Below, piece by piece: positions 60,701-64,000 of a stretch of DNA of 64,000 nt. Positions within the stretch are counted from its first letter, which is position 1. Each line of letters starts with the position of its first letter. This DNA comes from Bifidobacterium vansinderenii (GTDB taxonomy: Bacteria; Actinomycetota; Actinomycetes; Actinomycetales; Bifidobacteriaceae), in assembly GCF_002234915.1 (NCBI RefSeq), contig NZ_NEWD01000014.1, positions 31,668 through 95,667 on the forward strand. The letters run 5' to 3'. The position numbers and the translations under genes are program-made. Below the pieces are notes generated by a model. It had not been told where the DNA came from. It was given only the letters and a program-made list of their open reading frames with translations, and made no database searches.

Positions 60701-61381
60701 GCGCTTGCGGTCCACGCGCACGCCGAGCACGTCGCGCTTGTCGATCTCGAACTCAAGCCAGGCGCCGCGGCTCGGGATGATCTTCGCACCGTAGACGGTC
60801 TTGTCGGTGGAGCGGTCGCGGGAGCTGTCGAAGTAGACGCCCGGGGAACGCACGAGCTGGGAGACGATCACTCGCTCGGTGCCGCCGATGATGAAGGTGC
60901 CATGCGGGGTCTGGAGCGGGAAGTCGCCCATGAACACCGTCTGGCTCTTGATCTCGCCGGTGTCGTTGTTGCAGAACTCGGCGTTCACGTACAGCGGCGC
61001 GGAGTAGGTGTAGTCCTTCTCCTTGCACTCCTGCACGGTGTGACGCGGCTCTTCGAAGTAGGGGTTGGAGAACGTGAGGCTCATGGTCTGGGCGAAGTTC
61101 TCGATCGGGGAGATCTCCTCGAAGACCTCCTCGAGACCGGAGGTGTGCGGCACGGTGTTGGTGCCGTTCGCCAGATCCTCCTCGACGCGCTTCTGCCAGC
61201 GCTCGTTGCCGATCAGCCAGTCAAAGCTGTCGGTCTGGACGCCCAGCAGGTACGGGACGTCGATGGGCTCCTTGATGGAGCCGAAGTTCACGCGCGGCGA
61301 GGCCTTGTGCAGCTTGATGTCATGCTCATCCGCACGAGCGTAGACTTTGGTGGTATTGGTTTGTGTGCTTTCGGCAGCCAA
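57755..61381 (-). CDS. rpoB: RNA polymerase beta subunit
   Basis: 1208 residues from TTG 61381 ([11 protein letters not shown]), with AAGGA ten bases upstream. An in-frame run to GTG 61501 would add 40 residues ([10 protein letters not shown]...) with no ribosome site. Family blocks are plain: the rifampicin region [19 protein letters not shown], then [31 protein letters not shown]; and [12 protein letters not shown]. In the rifampicin region the position equal to E. coli His526 is Asn469 (AAC); Asp516 and Ser531 equivalents are unchanged. Confidence 0.97.
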   Translation of the reverse strand: MAAESTQTNTTKVYARADEHDIKLHKASPRVNFGSIKEPIDVPYLLGVQTDSFDWLIGNERWQKRVEEDLANGTNTVPHTSGLEEVFEEISPIENFAQTMSLTFSNPYFEEPRHTVQECKEKDYTYSAPLYVNAEFCNNDTGEIKSQTVFMGDFPLQTPHGTFIIGGTERVIVSQLVRSPGVYFDSSRDRSTDKTVYGAKIIPSRGAWLEFEIDKRDVLGVRVDRKRKQSAIIFLEAIGMTEREIHDAFQGYPLVLDALAHEMDAITPKDSSGRPLIDQRPSDEEIRNRALTELYRRIRPGDTATPEAGRNLLDSFYFNTRRYDLARVGRYKINRKLGLEGDINDRSLKPEDIVATLKYLVTLHAGDKTFPGKRNGEDIELRVETDDIDHFGNRRIRQVGELIQNQLRTGLSRMERVVRERMTTQDAEAITPQSLLNIRPVAATIKEFFGTSQLSQFMDQNNPLAGITNKRRLSALGPGGLSRDRASMEVRDVHPSHFGRMCPIESPEGPNIGLIGSLATFGRVNPFGFIETPYRKVINGQVTNEIEYMTADQEADHVIAQANQELDDEGRFVHEDALARANEEEAVDVPVSDVDYMDVSPRQMVSVGSSLIPFLEHDEGHRALMGANMQRQAVPLIRSERPLVGTGGEWRAAVDSGDVVKAEKDGVVTYVSADIIRTMNDDGTTSSYKLAKFQRSNQTTCYNQVPIIHEGERVEAGSVLADGPATDQGEMALGKNLLVAFMPWNGYNYEDAIIISQRLVQDDTLSSIHIEEYEIDARETKLGAEEITRDLPNVSEDAVSNLDERGIIRIGAEVEAGDILVGKVTPKGETELTPEERLLRAIFGEKSREVRDTSLRVPHGETGTVIAVKEITREDAEEDGDELPTGVNSMIRVYIAQHRKITVGDKLSGRHGNKGCISRILPEEDMPFLADGTPVDIMLNPLGVPSRMNLGQVLELHLGWIAHSGWDINIDPNLEAEWKKHIPAGAEKADPNTPVATPVFDGVRQDALNGLLKTTLPNRDGDKLVGDDGKAWLFDGRTGEPFGKPISVGYMYILKLHHLVDDKIHARSTGPYSMITQQPLGGKAQFGGQRFGEMEVWALEAYGAAYTLHEMMTIKSDDVDGRVRVYGAIVKGDNLPPAGIPESFKVLLKEMQSLSLNVEVLNAEGVAIDMKEEDDDPVSASDDLGFNIGARPEAGSNAPTESEEPTYR

Positions 61382-61519
61382 GATGGGATGGTCCTTCTCG
61401 TTCGCTGTTATTCCATACGGCCAGGAAACGCACCCCGGGCAATCGTGGTATACAATCGTCGCGGGCGTTTCCCCAGTTGATGTATGCCCGCTATATGACA
61501 CACGTCGCTAATCGTCAAA

Positions 61520-61548
61520 AGAATACCACATTCTCGCGTGTCGCGCAA
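61520..61548 (-). promoter_or_regulatory. Candidate rpoB promoter
   Basis: On the minus strand TTGCGC (61543-61548), a 17-bp spacer and TATTCT (61520-61525), with TG one base before the -10, form a reasonable sigma-A type promoter. Transcription would start near 61513, giving a leader of about 130 bases before the TTG start. Confidence 0.5.
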
Positions 61549-61578
61549 CCAAGCGTGTATGCTTCTTGAACTTTCTCG

Positions 61579-61770
61579 TCATCCCTGCCGACTGATACCG
61601 CCCTTGTGTCCGGTTGCCTTGAACGGCACTCCCCCGCGCCGTCCTCCGGCGAATCCATGGTTTCCGCCCCGGATCTTCCCGGCATTGGACCATCCGGCGT
61701 TCCACCCGGATTTCGAGCCCTTGCTACCATTCGCGCCGCCACCGGCAGCATTCGTTCTGTTCTTCGTCAT
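61579..61770 (-). CDS. Small Gly/Lys/Arg-rich basic protein, putative
   Basis: 63 residues (MTKNRTNAAGGG... ending GHKGGISRQG) encoded just upstream of the rpoB promoter on the same strand. It is strongly basic, almost without acidic residues, with Gly-Lys and Gly-Arg stretches and three Trp/Phe residues, as in small nucleic-acid-binding proteins. There is no clear Shine-Dalgarno before ATG 61770. It may be a chance open frame; composition is the only support. Confidence 0.35.
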   Translation of the reverse strand: MTKNRTNAAGGGANGSKGSKSGWNAGWSNAGKIRGGNHGFAGGRRGGVPFKATGHKGGISRQG

Positions 61771-61815
61771 ACCATCAGTATGTTCCCACCACCGGAAGCG
61801 GAAAGGAAGGCCATC

Positions 61816-62811
61816 ATGACTCACCCGACGACGCAGTCGCTCGCCCGCGGATTCGCGGTGGTGGACTTCGAGACCACGGGACTGGTGCCGGAGCGTGGCG
61901 ACCGGGCCATCGAGATCGGCGTGACGCTGCTCGACCCGGACGGCAACATCGAGCATGAGGACGAGACGCTGATCCACGTCAGCCGCGATCTGGGCGCACA
62001 GCACGTGCATCACATCCGGGCCGCCGAGCTGAAGCATGCCCCCGAATTCGACGGCATCGCCCGGCAGCTGCGCGACTATCTGGCTGGTCGAGTGTTCGTC
62101 GCGCACAACGTGGCGTTCGACTCACGGGTGCTGCGCAGCGAATACGCCCGACTGGGCTATGACATTCCCGTTCAGGGCAAGACAGCCTCGGCCAATCGAC
62201 GCGGCGCCGAAGCCTCCACGACCCTGTGCACCATGCGGCTCGGCGGCAAACTGCTCGGCGTCCGCTCCCTCGCCTCCTGCTGCGCCCGGTTCGGCATCGG
62301 CAACCCGGACGCGCACAGTGCGCTGAGCGACGCCCACGCCACGGCGCTGCTGCTGCGCGAATACATGCGCATGATTCCGGACTGGCCGGGCTGGGCCGCG
62401 CACCTCGATGCCGCCGAACAGGCACGATGGCCGCGCATCAGCGAGAACATGGCCCGCTGGATGCCACGCCCGTCGCATGCCTCCGACGGCAGCAACATCA
62501 TGGACAGCGACATCCCGCTTGCTTCACGCGTCACATCCGAGACCGCGCCCGCTCCCCCGCCGCGACTGCGCGAGGGCGACCGCATCGTGCTTACCGGCGC
62601 GATGTCGCAGCGCCGCGCCGACTGGATCGACGACCTCGCCGCCGTGGGCGTCACGGTCTGGCCGTCGGTCACCAAAAAGGTGCGGCTCGTGGTGGCCGCC
62701 GACGTGGACACCGAATCCACCAAGGCGCGCAAGGCCCGCGCCTACAACATCCCCATCGTCAGCGAGCGCTGGCTCAAGACCGCCGTCGAAAACGGCGTCG
62801 ATGCCGCCTGA
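61816..62811 (+). CDS. DnaQ-type 3'-5' exonuclease with C-terminal BRCT domain
   Basis: 331 residues from ATG 61816 (AGGAAGG five bases upstream). The DEDDh exonuclease core has Exo I VVDFETTG (Asp17, Glu19), Exo II HNVAFDSRVL and Exo III HSALSDAHATALLL. After a polar linker, residues ~247-331 form a BRCT domain (GDRIVLTGAMSQRRADWIDDL, then AYNIPIVSERWLKTAV). Similar proteins are annotated as DNA polymerase III epsilon or exonuclease; the separate BRCT part suggests a repair or proofreading accessory instead of the core replicase subunit. Confidence 0.9.
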   Translation: MTHPTTQSLARGFAVVDFETTGLVPERGDRAIEIGVTLLDPDGNIEHEDETLIHVSRDLGAQHVHHIRAAELKHAPEFDGIARQLRDYLAGRVFVAHNVAFDSRVLRSEYARLGYDIPVQGKTASANRRGAEASTTLCTMRLGGKLLGVRSLASCCARFGIGNPDAHSALSDAHATALLLREYMRMIPDWPGWAAHLDAAEQARWPRISENMARWMPRPSHASDGSNIMDSDIPLASRVTSETAPAPPPRLREGDRIVLTGAMSQRRADWIDDLAAVGVTVWPSVTKKVRLVVAADVDTESTKARKARAYNIPIVSERWLKTAVENGVDAA

Positions 62812-62852
62812 GCCCCACTCATTCGCTCCTTCATAGGACATATCGGCCACAA

Positions 62853-62968
62853 GACCACGAGTTTTGTGGTTTTCTTCGCGGATTTCCACCCAGGAATCGT
62901 TGCAATCGCGTAAATCCTAGCGGCCATCCGGGCCGATGCACAGCCTGAAAACCACAAAACTCGCGGTC
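62853..62968. repeat. Large intergenic fold-back between convergent genes
   Basis: Two 22-bp arms (62853-62874 and 62947-62968) are inverted copies with a single mismatch (core GAGTTTTGTGGTTTTC). The loop of 72 bp holds a second inverted pair, GGATTT (62880-62885) with AAATCC (62912-62917). GGCC also flanks both ends. The element sits between the exonuclease gene and the convergent HAD gene. It may be a terminator or a MITE-like element. Confidence 0.75.
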
Positions 62969-63021
62969 CGAGCGGCCCGAACCATCCAACCCGCCCAAAC
63001 AAGCACAAATGGTCGGGAAAC

Positions 63022-63915
63022 TCACACCAGTCCGAGTGTGACGAACGCGTTGGCCAGTCCGTCGTCGTGGATGTCGGTGGTCACGATGTCGACGATGTCC
63101 TTGATGCCGTGGATCGCGTTGCCCATGGCCACGCTGGTGCCGGCCATCTTCAGCATGGCGGTGTCGTTGTCGCTGTCGCCGATGGCGATCGTGTCGGCGA
63201 TGTCGCAGCCGAGTGCGGCGGCCACGTCACGTACGGCCGTGCCCTTGTCCACGCCGTTGATGAGCAGTTCGCCGTTGTTCGGCGAAATGCGGTCGTACGA
63301 TGCGTGCACGGTGGTGAACCACGAGCTCAGGTCGCGCTGCACGTCCTCGAAGCTCACGTCCGGATCGGGCTTGGAGAAGTAGGATCCCTTGCTCGCGCGG
63401 ATCACGTGACCGAGCGTGGATCCTTCGGGGATCTCCACGTCATCGATCACATGCCAGTATTTGGCGAACTCGCCGCTGTTCCACGCCGATTTCTTCGCCT
63501 GCAGATGCCGCAGATACCCCTGCGAGATGTACATGCCGTCGGCTCCCTGCCACTGGTAGCTTTCGATGTCGTGCCGTTTGAAGTATTCGGTCGCCGCGTC
63601 GATCGCCTCGGGCGAGACGAAATGCTGGAACAGCACGCGCTCGCCGAGGTTCGCCTGTGCGCCGGCCACGGAGACCACGCCGTCGAATCCGAGATCGAGG
63701 ATGTTGCGCTCGATCTTGGGCAGCGAGCGCCCGGTGCAGATGAACAGCCGGTGCCCGTTGGTCTGTGCCGCGCGGCATGCGGCCTTGGCCGATTCGGGAA
63801 CGACGTGGTTCTCGTCCGCCAGCGTGCCGTCGATGTCGATGAACACCAGCTTGCCGTGCGCCTTGCCGTCGCCGGCCTTGCCACTGCCGTCATTTGTGGA
63901 ACCGTTGGAAACCAT
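63022..63915 (-). CDS. HAD-superfamily (Cof-type) phosphatase
   Basis: 297 residues from ATG 63915 with GGGAGGG four bases upstream. Motif I is FIDIDGTLAD (Asp27 nucleophile, Asp29), motif II ICTGRS, motif III a Lys in the cap-distal half, motif IV IGDSDNDTAML. A large cap domain between motifs II and III makes it a Cof/IIB-type sugar-phosphate or flavin-phosphate phosphatase. The substrate is unknown. The first ~20 residues are Ser/Gly/Asn-rich. Confidence 0.9.
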   Translation of the reverse strand: MVSNGSTNDGSGKAGDGKAHGKLVFIDIDGTLADENHVVPESAKAACRAAQTNGHRLFICTGRSLPKIERNILDLGFDGVVSVAGAQANLGERVLFQHFVSPEAIDAATEYFKRHDIESYQWQGADGMYISQGYLRHLQAKKSAWNSGEFAKYWHVIDDVEIPEGSTLGHVIRASKGSYFSKPDPDVSFEDVQRDLSSWFTTVHASYDRISPNNGELLINGVDKGTAVRDVAAALGCDIADTIAIGDSDNDTAMLKMAGTSVAMGNAIHGIKDIVDIVTTDIHDDGLANAFVTLGLV

Positions 63916-64000
63916 GGAGCCCTCCCGTCGTGTTTGACAGTAATGTACCGCAGTGTCGCATACATCGTCGTATGGGTGAGGACCCATTCATACGGCATAC

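Noticed and set aside
61382..61501. 40-residue N-terminal extension of RpoB
   Set aside because: The frame is open, but it has no ribosome site and TTG 61381 has AAGGA and gives the usual N-terminus.

Overview
The window looks like chromosome from a high-GC actinobacterium, almost certainly Bifidobacterium. The evidence is the GC-rich coding, a thiE-thiC fusion behind a TPP riboswitch, an AdnAB-type helicase-nuclease pair, and above all the kinase / FN3 / MoxR / DUF58 / transglutaminase-fold / PP2C cluster that I recall being described in bifidobacteria as the PFNA cluster. All assignments come from reading the sequence; no database search was run. I saw no rRNA, tRNA, CRISPR array, insertion sequence or prophage.

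Layout. 1-6.3 kb: peptide deformylase (cut by the window edge), glmM, a stand-alone AAA ATPase, and the thiE-thiC fusion with its riboswitch. 6.4-16.2 kb: a peptide-use block on the minus strand, namely aminopeptidase N, a PucR-type regulator and a five-gene oligopeptide ABC transporter. 16.3-22.5 kb: RNase J, dapA, an ADP-ribosylglycohydrolase, an MFS transporter and dapB. 22.5-24.2 kb: an AbiEi/nuclease-like gene held between two nearly identical arrays of a ~21-bp repeat. 24.2-34.5 kb: an MFS exporter and the two very large AdnB-like and AdnA-like genes. 34.6-52 kb: a beta-lactamase-fold protein, a zinc-ribbon paralogue without its catalytic residues, then the PFNA-type cluster ending in a leucine-rich-repeat-variant protein and a convergent FHA protein. 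52.1-64 kb: a CmpB-like membrane protein, rpoC, rpoB, a small basic ORF, an exonuclease-BRCT protein and a HAD phosphatase.

How the genes fit together. The PFNA-type genes run in one direction. Four of the five junctions from fn3 through the LRV gene have an in-frame start codon in a 4-bp overlap with the previous stop; at the fn3-moxR and phosphatase-LRV junctions a start a few codons further on competes. This implies coupled translation of a phospho-signalling and cell-surface machine: kinase and phosphatase, a MoxR chaperone with DUF58, a membrane transglutaminase-fold protein, and a giant FN3/Ig-like surface protein. The FHA protein next door is a natural phosphothreonine reader. The peptide block pairs uptake with an intracellular aminopeptidase. 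dapA and dapB serve lysine and peptidoglycan synthesis, and glmM supplies its aminosugar.

Most interesting points: (1) the paired repeat arrays around the AbiEi/nuclease-like gene, a 215-bp ungapped direct repeat offset by exactly 1472 bp, made of forward and reverse units with alternating GGTAG/GGGAG subtypes; (2) a transglutaminase-fold protein in which the Cys-His-Asp triad reads Ser-Ala-Tyr; (3) a zinc-ribbon beta-lactamase-fold protein that has lost all three catalytic motifs and sits 3 bp upstream of an intact paralogue; (4) several large intergenic fold-backs at convergent gene ends.
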